DNA from: Heligmosomoides polygyrus polygyrus
Lineage: Eukaryota > Nematoda > Chromadorea > Rhabditida > Heligmosomidae
Direction: 5' to 3'
Length of the DNA stretch: 64,000 nt
NCBI GenBank assembly: GCA_947396885.1
Contig: OX377202.1
Location: 16,802,001 to 16,866,000 of the forward strand
The translations under genes were made by a program, and so were the position numbers. Below, piece after piece: positions 47,601 through 54,721 of the stretch (position 1 is the stretch's first letter; each line of letters begins with the position of its first letter). Below the pieces are notes generated by a model. That model was not told the origin of the DNA and did not search any database. It was given only the letters and a program-made list of their open reading frames with translations.

Positions 47601-50600
47601 TTTTGACGTCTACACAATTTTTCGGTGTTTGGTGCGCATTTTCCAGCTTTGTGCGTTTCTGCACTCTTCGAGCTTGAAGAGCAGAATCCAGTTGCGTTTC
47701 CTTCCTGGCTAAGCAGTTTCAATGCGATCAGAATGCGCCTGGTTTTAATGGAAATAGATCCACTCGTCTTTTCATAAATATTCCTGCCTTCGCTAGGCTC
47801 TTTCACAAGCTGATTGTTTCTGTTGTGTTTTGTTTCTGTTTTTGTTTGTTTAATGGATTTTCATGTATAAAATAAATAAATAAATTTAAACGCTGATCGA
47901 CCTGACGACAGCCGGTGTACCACAGGTGATGTGAGGGTTAATGCAAGACCGCGAACGATAGGACACTTTGTGAGCAATTAGCATCATTACGAAGTGAACT
48001 ACTACGGCTTGATTTCTGAATAAGGAACTAAGGTTTGTGGTCTACAGATTACTTGACTGATTGAGAAATAAGGGAAATGAAAAATGAGAGGAATGCTACA
48101 GATGAACTAAGAAGCCGTAGGAATGGATTTCGAAGCAGTAAGTGAATAGTGGTAAATTATAAAGGATGAAGGATATTGTTAATCAATCCCTTTGAAGGAT
48201 GCGCCACATAATCTACTTCTAGGTGGTGTCGTGGAGGAAGCTTGAAGGCGTATTTGGTCAATACAATGGCTAGGCTAAGGATTATTCAGAGTGCTTTACA
48301 CATCCGAGACAAGTTTTGTACCCATTCGCCTATTCCAAAGGATGGAACGCTTGCATTGTCTGAGCGTGACCCAAACCGAATAACAGTGTATGGGGATGCA
48401 CGCGATAGCAGCGATCTTCTCCAACTGCGCAACCACGCACCCTTCGAAACAACAAAAAAGTAAAAATAGAGAACACTAAAACACATAAAAATAAAGGAGA
48501 ATGAGTAAAGCTTGTGCCCACCGTTTTGAAAAATGAGAAAAAAATAGGAAAAAGCACACAAGAAACAAATTTAGCTGATTTAATACGAACTTTTGGAAAT
48601 CCGTCACTGCTGCTTCGACCGGATGCGAGCGATGAGCTGCTGTTGACCCTGTGTGCAGTGGCGGATACGATGTGAGGAGCCTAAAAAGGAACCGTTTAGG
48701 GAGATGTATGCGTGCGAAGTTGTAGCGCTGAGCTGCAAGAGTGAGATCTACAGGAGAAAGAGAAAATCGAGAAGGGAATGGAATGAAAGACAGTAACTGC
48801 CATTCATATACAGCTTAAAAAATAAGCTGGACTCCTTTAGTCGTGTGCAAAGTAGGGCTGATCCTCAGAACTGAGGGCAGCGGAAAAGCCAGCCAGATTG
48901 AGATGACAGGCTTGGATGAGGTGCCTTATGCCTTGCCTTAATTCTATCACCACTGTGTTTGAACGACCCTCAGGAATAATCCCTTTCTCCCAATGTTCCT
49001 TTGGCTTTCTTCGATGCAACAATTCGTAGAAATTGAACTTAAACCTTCGTTTCTGGTTACTGCTGGGTGTAGTCGTGCTCGAGTGACCCGTTCGTATAGG
49101 CATTTAAATGATTTTCATCTGGATTTGATATTCAAATTTGGATACTGAAAACGCATTTTTCGAGTGTATTCGAATTCGAGTGTGAAAAAAATGGCGTTTT
49201 TCGAATCTATTCCAATTCGAGACTGCAAAAAATCGCGTTTTTCGAATGTAGTTGAATTCGTATATTTGAAGTTTGTGAGCATTCGAAATCATTCGAATAT
49301 TCGAACAAATTTCGAGAGCAAAACTATAGTGCTGGGTATTATCTGCTAGTCATTGAACATTTTTTAAGAATTCATAAAATTTGCGACATAAAATTTTACG
49401 ATCAGAGCAAGTCATTGATTTTCCCTTACTCTCGGTTCACACTTTCACGTGATTTCCACATCAAGGGTCATTTGTATACAAGAAGCTTGACAAAATCGGA
49501 CGATAATGACTAGCTGATAAATCAGTGCCTGGTCTGCGACCATCATATTTGGTGTAATGCCATCCTCGAGCGTTTAATACTCAGCAAAGACACAGAATAT
49601 CGCCCGAAGTGTGAGTCTGGTCGAGCGACTGGCCATTAATTTTGCGCAGCCGGACCAACGAAAGGACCGAGGAAGGTTTTCGTTACATATGTGTGTTAGG
49701 ATCGCTTCTGGTGATTCAACTTGATCTGCAAAAGTCGCCTCATTTGTGACTCGGCCTAGCAAATGTTCGCAATCCTCCTTCATGGAAATGGGTGGGGTGG
49801 AGTTCCAATGCCAAAGAAAGATGGTTGAAAGGAATATGTGAGGAATTTTCAATGATCAAAGGCCTCAGTCCCCCTCCCACCTACAGTGTAGTACAAAACG
49901 TCATCCGCTGTCAGTGAAAGGATCCTATTTGGATCGCCCTGAAGGAAGTCACACACTTGGATTCGGAAATCTCCTCTTCAGCAATGGCCTTTATTCCATT
50001 CGCTTTGGAATGCGAGAGCAGAAATCACATTTGCCACCGCCTTCCATAAGGAACTCTTCGATATGCAAATGATTGAAACTCGTTTGGTTGACCGCTCACT
50101 GAACGCAATCTTCTCAATTTCCATTTATGCAGATAATACTGCTGTATGTAATGCAGGAGCGAGCGCATGCCTATCGCAAAGCACAGGGCACTTGACAATA
50201 CCAACTGGTTAGCCACACTAAGCGAAGAAAACGGGAGTCTCGGGGATGCACTGCGCATTCTATTTATTCCAAAGTTTTTGATTATTTAAGGGCTTACAAG
50301 GGAAGGATCTGAAGCGTATATATGAACGGGTGGAGCGAGTCATATAGGGGGAATCCTCACCCTTAATTAGTATAAAAATGTGCCTACATATTTTTTGGCA
50401 AATCGTTAAACCTAAAGAGTAGGGAATCCTTGAAGTCACAATGGAGTCGGCACCTCACGAGTCCGAGGGTCGTGTACGCCGGCAATGTCTCTGCAGGCAA
50501 GTGGCTCGGAGCGCAGTGGGTAGTGACTTTACTTCACGCAAGGGAGGTCGGGGTTCGATTATCCCGCTCTGCCGCATTTCTGCATTTCAACTGACTGGAT

Positions 50601-53129
50601 GAGGGAGGTGGTTCAAATGACAAACGCGGTGTGTGGATCCCACAAATCAACCTAAGCGGCATCGATACACTCTTTCCCTAATCTTTGCCTGTCATCTGGA
50701 AATCAGAGGTCTGCTGAAGGCTATCTAAAACCAACAATGTCCGCCGATGCTGAGTGATGCACCTGCTCACACTGAAGTGTGACCCACCTTTAGACAAGAA
50801 ACTTCGGAAGAAATAAATCAATCTGGTTGAACGGATGACCAGCATACTCAAGGACTTCGAAGGTGTTGAGCGTTTATACATCATTATGTTGAATAGTAGA
50901 AAACCGGTAATTAATAAACAAATCGCAAGAAAGGTACTCTCCACAGCGTACAGCTAGAAAATGCACAGAAAACGTCTGAAATGGTATAGACGTCCGAATC
51001 TCCCAAATTTCAACGCAGCCGGTCGAAATGCAAAAATGCAGCAGCGTACAAGAACCTCCCCCGCCTTCCTCGCATGAAGCAACCCCACCTCCACTGCGCT
51101 CTGAGCTGTTTGACGTCAGGGGCATCGCAGGCGTACAAGACCCCCAAGCTCGCGATGCGCGGGTATTCCATTGTGACTTCAAGGTCCCCCTACTCCTTGG
51201 GTTTAGCGACTTGGCAAACAATAAACACATTTTTACACCAATTGAGAGGTGAGGATTCTCCCTATTTGACTCGCTCCTAAATGCAGATATACGTCTTGGA
51301 CCCTTCCCTTGTTAGAACACAGGGAAAGCGGTAAAACGTCTCGTTCATCGAGTCGTGATTGGTGGATGGATGACTGAATAATTAGAACGTATTAAAAGTC
51401 GTTGAATTCAAATAGACTTCAGGGACCTCAGCCCTTTCTCACCTGCGCTAGAGCTGCTTGTTGTGCAGATATGGGCTTCAGATCCCGCAGTTTTGCCTCT
51501 GAAAAAGCGAAAAAATAATAATTAAATAAATAATTATAATTTTGACTTATGCTAATAAATTTAATAATTTATTTTATTTTATAATTTACAAGTGCTCCGT
51601 CACGCCTATCGGAGCGCCTTGCACTTGCGCGCTTCGCGCGATGTTGCAGCATCACTAAGCTATGGACAATCACGTCAAGCTAGCTGCTCTACTTGTACAG
51701 CTTCTTCCTTACCTAGGAGTACAAAAGGCTCGAAGTACGTACAGTACATAGTATGACAGGGCGATCTATTGGTTCCTCACTACTGGTCCTCTCTTAGTGA
51801 AACGGTCTCCTATTACTGGTATTGGTCCCTCAGTGATCCCCCTTAGCGGACGACATCTCCAGCACGTCTTCTGAATCCACAGGCACATTGGACGACTCTT
51901 CGGCACGTCTACCTGATCCCCAAACACGTTGAGCGACGTCTTTGGCACTTCTTCTTGTCCCAGGCACGTCATGAGACGTATTCCGCACGTCTTTCGAGTC
52001 CCCTGGCACGTAGAAGACGTCTGGGTATTCTCCGCTATTTTCGCGTCACGTAATTTGGTCACTATCGGATGACGGTGACCGATACTGCAAAAACGAACTT
52101 AAGATTCGTGTTCAGCGACCTCGATTGCCTCAGAGCCGAAGTTCCCAGGCAGGGAGAAGACTTTGGGTATTTTTCGCCATTTTCGTGTCGTATTTTCCCC
52201 CATTTCTCTCTTCTCCATCGATTCTTCAAAAGCGGACTTCAGATTCGTGTTCAGCAACCTCGATTACCCCATGGCTAAAGTTTTCGGGCAGGTAGAAGAA
52301 CTCTGGGTATTTTCCGCTACTTTCGCGACCCGTAATTTGATCAATATCGATTGATGGCGATCGATACTGCAAAAACAAACTTGAGATTCGTGTTGCGCGA
52401 CCTCGATTGCCCCAGGGCCAAAGCTCCTAGGCAGGGAGAGGACGTCTGGGTATTTTTCGCTATTTTCGTGTCGTAATTTCCCCTATTTCCTCTCGAATTT
52501 TCCCCCATATCTTATAATTTCTGCAGCGGCGCCGATCGATAGTATGACTCATCGCTTAGCGCGTTATTATAGAGTATGATTATATTTTATTTAATTTTCT
52601 ACTAAATAATTGATTTTCTTTTATAGTTGATATGTTTATTTTCAAATTTCTTTTCATTATAATTTTTTATAATTCAATAATAATTAACAACTTTTTTATT
52701 ATAAAGTTACCAGCAATTTCAACTGGATGTAAAGATATATAGATTTCAACAAATTAGCTGTTCTAGTCGACCTGGGGCCAGATTCAGCAACGGCTCACAG
52801 CAATCTAACGGTGAAAATACTGCCGAGGTCTCTGATAGCGCTGCTTATCAAGCAATATGGTGAAGCATCTCACCATATCGCTTTTTGATAAGCCGCGCTA
52901 TCGGGAACTTCTCCCGTATTTTTTCCGTTAAATTGCTGTATGTCGTTGATAAATCTGGTCCCTGATTTCTTACACACTCACCGAGTGCGCCTTCAGCAGC
53001 GGCTCTGTCGAAGTACTCCTGAAGGTTCTCGCTGTTTTCGCTCATCTGATCTGGCGGAATTTCGACGGATTGAATTTCAGGTGCGTAGGTGATGTCGTCG
53101 TGCTCATCGTGCTCAATACGCTCGAACAC
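25877..53129 (-). CDS. copine/RGLG-like vWA domain protein (5' end not seen)
   Basis: Copine-type vWA domains bind partner proteins through a metal site; relatives are membrane- or cytoskeleton-linked adaptors (copines) or RING ligases (plant RGLG). Minus-strand exons, 5' to 3': 53129-52982, 51498-51443, 48680-48591, 38221-38086, 34296-34196, 34065-33917, 28974-28875, 28816-28679, 26173-26111, 26047-25877. All junctions are AG/GT and in phase: 383 residues, stop TAG. The copine domain runs from about residue 135 to 370. GIDYTAS is the metal-site start, [11 protein letters not shown] holds the second Thr, and [19 protein letters not shown] and [17 protein letters not shown] are family signatures. 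No RING or C2 domain is visible. The first visible exon starts in phase 0 without a clear ATG, so upstream exons are missing. Introns reach 10.4 kb and hold a full RTE-A, an inverted RTE-B pair and a Helitron. Confidence 0.85.
26174..27110 (-). other. intron DNA, nothing recognised
   Basis: This part of the copine-like intron 26174-28678 holds no exon, element end or open frame of note. Confidence 0.4.
27110..27224 (+). repeat. tRNA-like repeat, family B, copy 3
   Basis: GTTGCGTTCCATCAAACA leader, GCGCCGGTGGTGTAATGG, GCGGATTCGAGTCCCGCCTG, then GAGTTTTGATCGTAACAAAA. The acceptor stem (GCGCCGG with CTGACGC) can still mostly pair. The Helitron at 27225 begins right after the AAAA. Confidence 0.65.
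27316..27775. repeat. 41-42-bp minisatellite, about 11 units
   Basis: Units of the type GAACACGTCGGCAACCGTGC + ATGGCGAGCCGTAGACGTGCC, with two units carrying GCAAGCATGCCTGACGATGCC variants. Because 41 is not a multiple of 3, all reverse frames look like long repetitive proteins; these are artefacts. Confidence 0.9.
27797..28125. repeat. ~108-bp tandem repeat, 3 units
   Basis: Unit starts at 27797, 27905 and 28012, each with TCTGAAGTCGACCAATYGAT, ATCGATTTTYTGTGGATG and AACTTCAGCCCTAGGTG. A related, more diverged array in the opposite orientation is at 52080-52460. Confidence 0.85.
28679..28974 (-). CDS. copine-like gene, vWA core exons
   Basis: Exon 28974-28875 ([20 protein letters not shown]...) and exon 28816-28679 ([20 protein letters not shown] ... 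GDGPWDMMK) are split by a 58-base intron. They carry the metal-site Thr and Asp and the most conserved copine blocks. Confidence 0.9.
29040..29230 (+). pseudogene. RTE-type RT relic (FADD block)
   Basis: The frame from 29080 has [20 protein letters not shown], a decayed RTE-A motif C region (FADD to FADE). Confidence 0.6.
29434..30822 (-). pseudogene. RTE-B retrotransposon copy 1
   Basis: Minus strand, 5' truncated at about [14 protein letters not shown] motifs: [13 protein letters not shown] (A), [15 protein letters not shown] (B), [13 protein letters not shown] (C, intact), then the thumb/C-terminal [15 protein letters not shown]. An in-frame stop at about 29875 separates KGKLYS from [10 protein letters not shown], and a later frameshift disrupts the end. 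The 3' tail is GAA-rich. Confidence 0.85.
31010..31790 (+). pseudogene. RTE-A 3' fragment
   Basis: Plus-strand match to 43670-44420, with many frame breaks (for example [20 protein letters not shown], then [19 protein letters not shown]). Ends GGGACGTCAGGTGATAAAGG, a decayed family tail. Confidence 0.8.
31818..31975 (+). repeat. 155-base dispersed repeat, copy 2
   Basis: Inverse-oriented relative of 18612-18770. It sits between the RTE-A 3' end and the RTE-B 5' junction. Confidence 0.7.
31978..33866 (+). pseudogene. RTE-B retrotransposon copy 2
   Basis: Longest B copy: connector [20 protein letters not shown] palm and C-terminal domain, in two frames (31966-33174, then 33138-33842). No endonuclease domain remains (5' truncated). 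The YADD motif is damaged: a 3-base deletion and a substitution leave [12 protein letters not shown], so a catalytic Asp is lost. A one-base loss near 33160 shifts the frame. The 3' end is GGAAAAGAAGAAG. Confidence 0.85.
33917..34296 (-). CDS. copine-like gene, vWA start exons
   Basis: Exon 34296-34196 ([20 protein letters not shown]...) and exon 34065-33917 ([25 protein letters not shown]...) are separated by 130 bases. The Asp-x-Thr-x-Ser metal-site motif is intact. Confidence 0.9.
34740..34800 (+). ncRNA. hammerhead-like motif (weak)
   Basis: CTCCGACGAAGGCGATAAGG + CCGAAACGTTAGCC. It resembles the CUGANGA...GAAAC core with a GGC/GCC stem II, but has C for the invariant U and one extra base before the stem. 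A related core is in the 5722-5975 inverted repeat. It is probably a decayed element end (Penelope-type elements carry hammerheads). Confidence 0.25.
34805..34992 (-). repeat. SINE-A 5' part, minus strand
   Basis: Plus-strand order CCCAGACACGTCTGGTACCA ... GAAATCCGAACCAAGAACAT ... GCCGGCGCCTCCTCCGGCTG, the reverse of the SINE-A head and body. Confidence 0.65.
35000..35640. other. intron DNA, nothing recognised
   Basis: Part of the copine-like intron 34297-38085. AT-rich, with no exon or element end that I can support. Confidence 0.5.
35648..36536. mobile_element. palindromic mariner M3 (two inverted 3' ends)
   Basis: TA-flanked, with terminal repeats GGTTGGCAACTAATTTCGTG and its inverse. 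The minus strand (about 36185 to 35700) encodes [45 protein letters not shown], the C-terminal half of a mariner transposase. The plus strand (36165-36480) encodes the same region again ([20 protein letters not shown]). Each end is therefore a transposase 3' end, and the arms are about 350 bases with a centre of some 150 bases. Both copies contain stops. Confidence 0.8.
36640..36672. repeat. (TAAA)n microsatellite
   Basis: ATAAATAAATAAATAAATAAAT at the end of GGTGCAG-TAATAAATAAA, typical of an old retroelement tail. Confidence 0.7.
36690..37220. other. intron DNA, nothing recognised
   Basis: No coding or repeat signal beyond low-complexity sequence. Confidence 0.4.
37223..37614. mobile_element. 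MITE with nested palindrome
   Basis: Left end CAGGGCCCGGATTCATCAAC, right end inverse GTTGATGAATCCGGCCCAG. From 37474 to 37614 an almost perfect palindrome (CTGGGCCGGAATCATCAAC ... ) forms an inner element with its own two ends, so either nesting or partial duplication has occurred. Confidence 0.7.
37620..37905 (-). repeat. SINE-A copy, minus strand
   Basis: Plus-strand order: AAAGGATAAAAGACGGCGTC, GGATGCGCCACTCATTCTAC, GTTACCAGTTCACTGATCCC, GGGAACCTCGTAC, CTTTCGACTGCGCTACACGC. Nearly full length. Confidence 0.75.
38086..38221 (-). CDS. copine-like gene exon before the vWA domain
   Basis: Reads [20 protein letters not shown]... and ends GLENTNMIF with one base carried to the next exon (G-ID). 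The ending matches the strand leading into RGLG/copine vWA domains. Confidence 0.85.
38976..39927. mobile_element. long MITE-like element (952 bp), CAGGGCCC family
   Basis: Ends CAGGGCCCGGATTCATGAAC and inverse GTTCATGAATCCGGCCCCAG match the smaller palindromes in the window. Subterminal GGTAAGTG/CACTTACC repeats occur on both sides. The centre has a GGCCCACAATGCCACT inverted pair at 39360-39415. No transposase is recognised; an 85-residue minus-strand frame (39553-39296) rich in Lys/Trp is unexplained. Confidence 0.6.
40184..40203. repeat. (GAACA)n microsatellite
   Basis: Four GAACA units lie within AT-rich intron DNA. Confidence 0.8.
41000..44435 (+). mobile_element. RTE-A non-LTR retrotransposon, long copy
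   Basis: A GC-rich leader begins at about 41000 and a single ORF spans 41502-44417. The 3' end is GGTGATACAGGTGA, the short direct repeat typical of RTE tails and shared with the 20612 and 45446 copies. It is inserted in the plus orientation in the 10.4-kb copine-like intron (38222-48590), antisense to the host gene. The exact 5' junction cannot be fixed. Confidence 0.8.
41502..44417 (+). CDS. RTE-A endonuclease/reverse transcriptase, uninterrupted
   Basis: 971 residues from the first ATG (41502); the frame is open from 41424. An N-terminal APE-like endonuclease (about 27-265) nicks the target: [15 protein letters not shown] with the catalytic Glu (61), GDFNAKIG. The final motif reads [11 protein letters not shown], where the family has SDH, so the catalytic His is Gln at 42282-42284. 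The RT palm (about 500-770) has [26 protein letters not shown] and [10 protein letters not shown] with both Asp. The C-terminal region ends PPTRWSDFF...NDRYDALRV. No stop or frameshift. RTE proteins are usually about 1000 residues, so it is full length. It is probably unable to nick DNA by itself, given His to Gln. Confidence 0.9.
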   Translation: MGRTSTERLLKSQGLTRLRKLRRTRMTICTYNARTLASEASVEDLMMQARKIKYDVIGLTETRRHHPLHAAYDSGEELFLGTCDSRGVGGVGVLVNTHLAMNIDSYESLTNRIRRLRLKRCGSVPALTVFVAYAPTSDYDDEEVEAFYVELEKFYKEDHTFYKVIVGDFNAKIGPRRSPEELHIGTHGLEWNEQGERLSEFIMSTKTIHGNSQFQKPPSLRWTWESPGGQFHNEIDHIIFNRKYCLTDVSVVPKFYTGSDQRLLRARFRFSRQGEKAAKFKKRSPRTTINWDLYTSLAGLWEDAVMDNVDEEYDRFVHHLHDSAKGAESLKTTKRRLSPETLELIRQRGAARASGNYQLTSELAKLCREAIKEDLKKRRAEVLAEAAEAGLSIRNARRNFANFKTKMTALRRPDGTITSSRRTMEKVIHNFYSDLFDSHVHLPPCHLPQDGYVVPSVLPSEIRHAISSVKKRIAPGPDRIRPEHLKNLPPVLINTLARLFTRYLSECKVPSQWKTSKTVLLYKKGDVHDIGNYRPICLLSVVYKLFTRVILNRISRTLDEGQPCEQAGFRRGFSTIDHIHTITKLIEVSREYKLPLCLTFIDLKKAFDSVETEAVMEALLTQGVPTQYIRVLRELYSGFTTKISPFYNDVVVDVKRGVRQGDTISPKLFSATLENVMRELEWEDMGVKVDGRQLHHLRFADDIVLITPSISQAERMLADFDRVCGNVGLQLNLTKTMFMRNGWVSDAPFSLNGTNISECSSYVYLGREVNMANDLAPELSRRKRAAWGAFKSVEEVAKKTKNVRLRVHLFDSTVLPALTYASETWAIRKQDEHAISVAQRGIERTMLGVTRLTQVREGLRSSELRRRSKIRDAVAWAKLSKIRWAGHVMRFSDTRWTRAITDWIPRDVKRTPGRPPTRWSDFFVKALNDRYDALRVPRARRIHWTTLARDRDEWRRCWHPLEQFDDQRDDR
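44605..44710. repeat. (TAAA)n with duplicated ACCCGTGAATTTCCATC
   Basis: Two tracts of AAATAAAT repeats are each followed by AAAAACCCGTGAATTTCCATC, a direct duplication of a repeat-plus-unique block about 47 bases long. Confidence 0.8.
44711..45340. other. GC-rich intron segment, nothing recognised
   Basis: 44900-45130 is GC-rich with CpGs. Open frames on both strands are short and have no domain. Confidence 0.35.
45340..45422 (+). repeat. tRNA-like repeat, family B, copy 4 (partial)
   Basis: Only the B-box half is left: GCGGGTTCGAATCTCGATCG followed by GAGTTTTGCTAGCAACAAAA. Confidence 0.5.
45446..46050 (+). pseudogene. RTE-A 3' fragment
   Basis: Matches 43815-44430 ([20 protein letters not shown] start, then [19 protein letters not shown]). 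Several stops. Ends GTGATACACGTGATAGAGGTG, an expanded tail. It lies 1 kb 3' of the long copy in the same orientation. Confidence 0.85.
46560..47100 (+). pseudogene. CR1/jockey-like RT relic
   Basis: [17 protein letters not shown] at 46565-46620 (motif C) and [15 protein letters not shown]...[12 protein letters not shown] at 46890-47030 match the element at 62905-63972. Heavily decayed, 5' truncated. Confidence 0.7.
47505..47640 (+). repeat. tRNA-like repeat, family C, copy 1
   Basis: GATCGTGGCGCAATGGATGG (A box), GCCGGGGTTCGGTTCTCC (B box), then AACTGACTGGTTGAGATTTG, shared with 50497. Confidence 0.5.
47640..48150. other. intron DNA, low complexity
   Basis: Includes TGTTTTGTTTCTGTTTTTG and a short (TAAA)n near 47870. 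No exon seen. Confidence 0.4.
48155..48445 (-). repeat. SINE-A copy, minus strand
   Basis: Plus-strand order: AAAGGATGAAGGATATTG, GGATGCGCCACATAATCTAC, then CTTCTCCAACTGCGCAACCA at the end. It lies 150 bases downstream, in transcription sense, of the 48591 exon. Confidence 0.65.
48591..48680 (-). CDS. copine-like gene, Ser-rich exon
   Basis: Thirty codons, [20 protein letters not shown] then [10 protein letters not shown], with acceptor TTTTTAG and a weaker donor AAAA/gttcgt. The same GTTCG donor type is used at 11671 and 11814 in the other gene. Phase 0 at both ends. Confidence 0.6.
49141..49275. repeat. ~45-bp tandem repeat, 3 units
   Basis: The unit carries CGTTTTTCGAATSTATTCGAA followed by TTCGAGTGTGAAAAAA, three times with drift. 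Confidence 0.6.
49300..50490. other. intron DNA, nothing recognised
   Basis: Two minus-strand open frames (49852-49574, 50258-50025) have no domain match that I can name and may be relics of a retroelement. Confidence 0.35.
50497..50660 (+). repeat. tRNA-like repeat, family C, copy 2
   Basis: GGCTCGGAGCGCAGTGGGTA (A box), GGTCGGGGTTCGATTATCCC (B box), then CTGCATTTCAACTGACTGG. A third, inverted copy is at 50995-51130. Confidence 0.55.
50995..51130 (-). repeat. tRNA-like repeat, family C, copy 3
   Basis: The reverse complement reads GCTCAGAGCGCAGTGGAGGT, then GGCGGGGGAGGTTCTTG and TGCATTTCGACCGGCTGCG. Confidence 0.5.
51443..51498 (-). CDS. copine-like gene, short helical exon
   Basis: Encodes [18 protein letters not shown] with two leading bases that complete the codon left by the upstream exon. 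Acceptor TTTTTCAG, donor CAG/gtgaga. Confidence 0.7.
51780..52020. repeat. ~42-bp minisatellite, diverged
   Basis: Units of GGCACRT..GACGWC..GGCACGTCT with intervening CTGATCCCC-type spacers. Related to 21530-21600 and to the 41-bp units of the Helitron in general style. Confidence 0.6.
52060..52460. repeat. diverged ~130-bp tandem repeat, 3 units
   Basis: Each unit carries AAACTTAAGATTCGTGTTCA / GCGACCTCGATTGCC / GGCAGGGAGAAGACTTTGGG / TATTTTTCGC. It resembles the inverse of the 108-bp Helitron repeats (GAATCTGAAGTCGACC...). Confidence 0.6.
52772..52964. mobile_element. palindromic MITE, CTGGGGCC family
   Basis: Ends CTGGGGCCAGATTCAGCAAC and inverse GTTGATAAATCTGGTCCCTG, with an almost self-complementary interior (GCTTATCAAGCAATATGGTG with CACCATATCGCTTTTTGATA). 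It sits 18 bases from the copine-like exon at 52982. Confidence 0.75.
52982..53129 (-). CDS. copine-like gene, most upstream exon found
   Basis: Reads [20 protein letters not shown] then [20 protein letters not shown] and ends GALG/gtgagt. Acidic. The preceding exon must end in phase 0; none was found with confidence between 53130 and 64000. Confidence 0.7.
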
Positions 53130-53875
53130 CTTGAAATTGTTATGATATGCAGAGCAGTGCCACTTTTAACTATGTAATAGAAGATGAAGTATAATGGTTG
53201 CGACCTCGTCATGATATGCGACACGTACTCTACCTCTATGGGAAACAATTTCTGCACATATTTGACCAACTGTTGAAAAAACCGCTAGGCAATCAAATTC
53301 TTCAGTTTAGCACCAATTAGCCGATTCTGGAGAGAAGGAAAGCTCGTCTGATCTGGGCGAGACTTGAGCCATGGTGCAAGCAAAAGCGACTGCACTCACG
53401 CCTTCTTCCAACTTACAATATTTCAATGAATCTTCCCGATACAAAATGCGGTAAATACTTCAGTAAGGTGGTGATGTCCTTAAGGTTTTTATGAAACTAT
53501 ACCAGCCACTGCTCCCCAATATTAAAGCAGATCTCACGACGTAAATGTACGATTTGAGTACTGCAAAAATATTCGAGCTCGTGGAAGCCAACCTTTTATA
53601 CCGTTCAGATATACGGATGATCAAATAATGGTCCACAGTGATAGCTATCTCCATCGCCTTCCAATGTCTGTTTGTAAAAATACTAACCTACTAAAGAAAA
53701 CCCGCATTAACGAACACAAATGCGACTATTTGGACAGTTCCTTGGAAGATGTAGATAACGTAATTGAAACAAATCTATACAACAACACTGACTATTTTAA
53801 CTCCAAAGTAAACAGATTCCTTCACAAAGAGTGATATTTCGAGAAAAGTCGAGGGTAATGTTAATTACAGTAAAC
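53130..53875. other. upstream of the visible copine-like exons
   Basis: No phase-0 upstream exon was found. A minus-strand ACCATGGCTCAAGTCTCG start near 53373 is possible but its only donor is in the wrong phase. A 68-residue plus-strand frame (53628-53834) is unrecognised. Confidence 0.35.
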
Positions 53876-53880
53876 ACTTA

Positions 53881-54270
53881 GGTCCTTGTTATACTCCCGC
53901 GGGAGCTTCCGCGGATGAGCGGAAATCGCGTCGGGACCCCGCGGATCACCGCCGACAGACGACGAGAGGGGTGTTAGGCCCCTGTTATACTCCCGCGGGA
54001 GCTTCCGTGGATGGGCGGAAATCGCGTCGGGACCCCGCGCCGGACCATTCGTCGCGGCCCGCCACGCCCGCCGTCCGCGGGTCGCCGCCGACAAACAACG
54101 AGAGGGGTGTTATACTTCCCGCCCGCTGGAGGGCAGCCGAAGGCTGTCGCCCCGCGGAGTTCGGCGCGGGAAACGCGCTCCGAACGCCCCGGGACGATGA
54201 CGACCGTCCGCGGTGCACCGTCCGTCCGCTGACGTCCCGCGGAAGCTCCCGCAGGAGTATAACAGGGACC
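53881..54270. mobile_element. GC-rich TIR element with TTA duplications
   Basis: Flanked by TTA on both sides (53878-53880, 54271-54273). Terminal inverted repeats are GGTCCTTGTTATACTCCCGC and the inverse GCAGGAGTATAACAGGGACC. TTA duplications fit PIF/Harbinger-type MITEs. The left about 65 bases recur directly at 53977-54042, preceded by another TTA. Very GC-rich compared with its flanks; no ORF of a transposase type. Confidence 0.65.
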
Positions 54271-54332
54271 TTAAGATTCACACTTTTGCTGCAAAACGGC
54301 AGGTCTATCTTTATCACATTGACAAGAATATG

Positions 54333-54391
54333 AGCAACCGGTGGCTCATATGTGTCCGCCCGCATGGGAAGATATGAGCCACCGTGGCTCA
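54333..54391. repeat. GAGCCACCGGTGGCTCAT palindromes
   Basis: GAGCAACCGGTGGCTCAT at 54333 and GAGCCACCGTGGCTCAT at 54374. A perfect copy, GAGCCACCGGTGGCTCAT, is at about 58528, beyond the RTE-C insertion. Confidence 0.7.
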
Positions 54392-54534
54392 TAACTTTTC
54401 GCGCTACTTTTTGTTCAGCTGCCGTCGGTTTTTTATAGATGGTTTTTTTATCCCTAATCACCTGTGCTAGGAGAATTTTCGGCACTACATATTGTACTTT
54501 ACGAACTTCAGAGGACGAGGAGGTCGAAGAAAAA

Positions 54535-54650
54535 TTTTCGCCCAAACTTCCCCTAGGGGGGTTATTTGGGGTGCTGATCACAAATCTGACATCCGTTTTT
54601 GAAATTTCGGCCAATTACGGTTGGTTACGGTAGGTACCGTTGACTAAGGC
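54535..54650 (+). repeat. dispersed repeat D (GGGGTTATTTGGGGTGCT)
   Basis: TCCCCTAGGGGGGTTATTTG, TCTGACATCCGTTTTTGAAA, TTCGGCCAATTACGG. Further copies lie at 57565-57640 and 57955-58055 (plus) and 57680-57790, 58130-58200 and 58230-58320 (minus). Confidence 0.75.
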
Positions 54651-54721
54651 TGTCGAGTCATAATCACCGATTTCGCCCAAACTTCTCCTAGGGTGGTTTC
54701 GAATGCAGGCGACAGGCCCTA

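Noticed and set aside
53340..53420. Copine-like first exon with ACCATGG start on the minus strand
   Set aside because: The start context is good but the only nearby donor leaves two bases, while the next exon needs phase 0.
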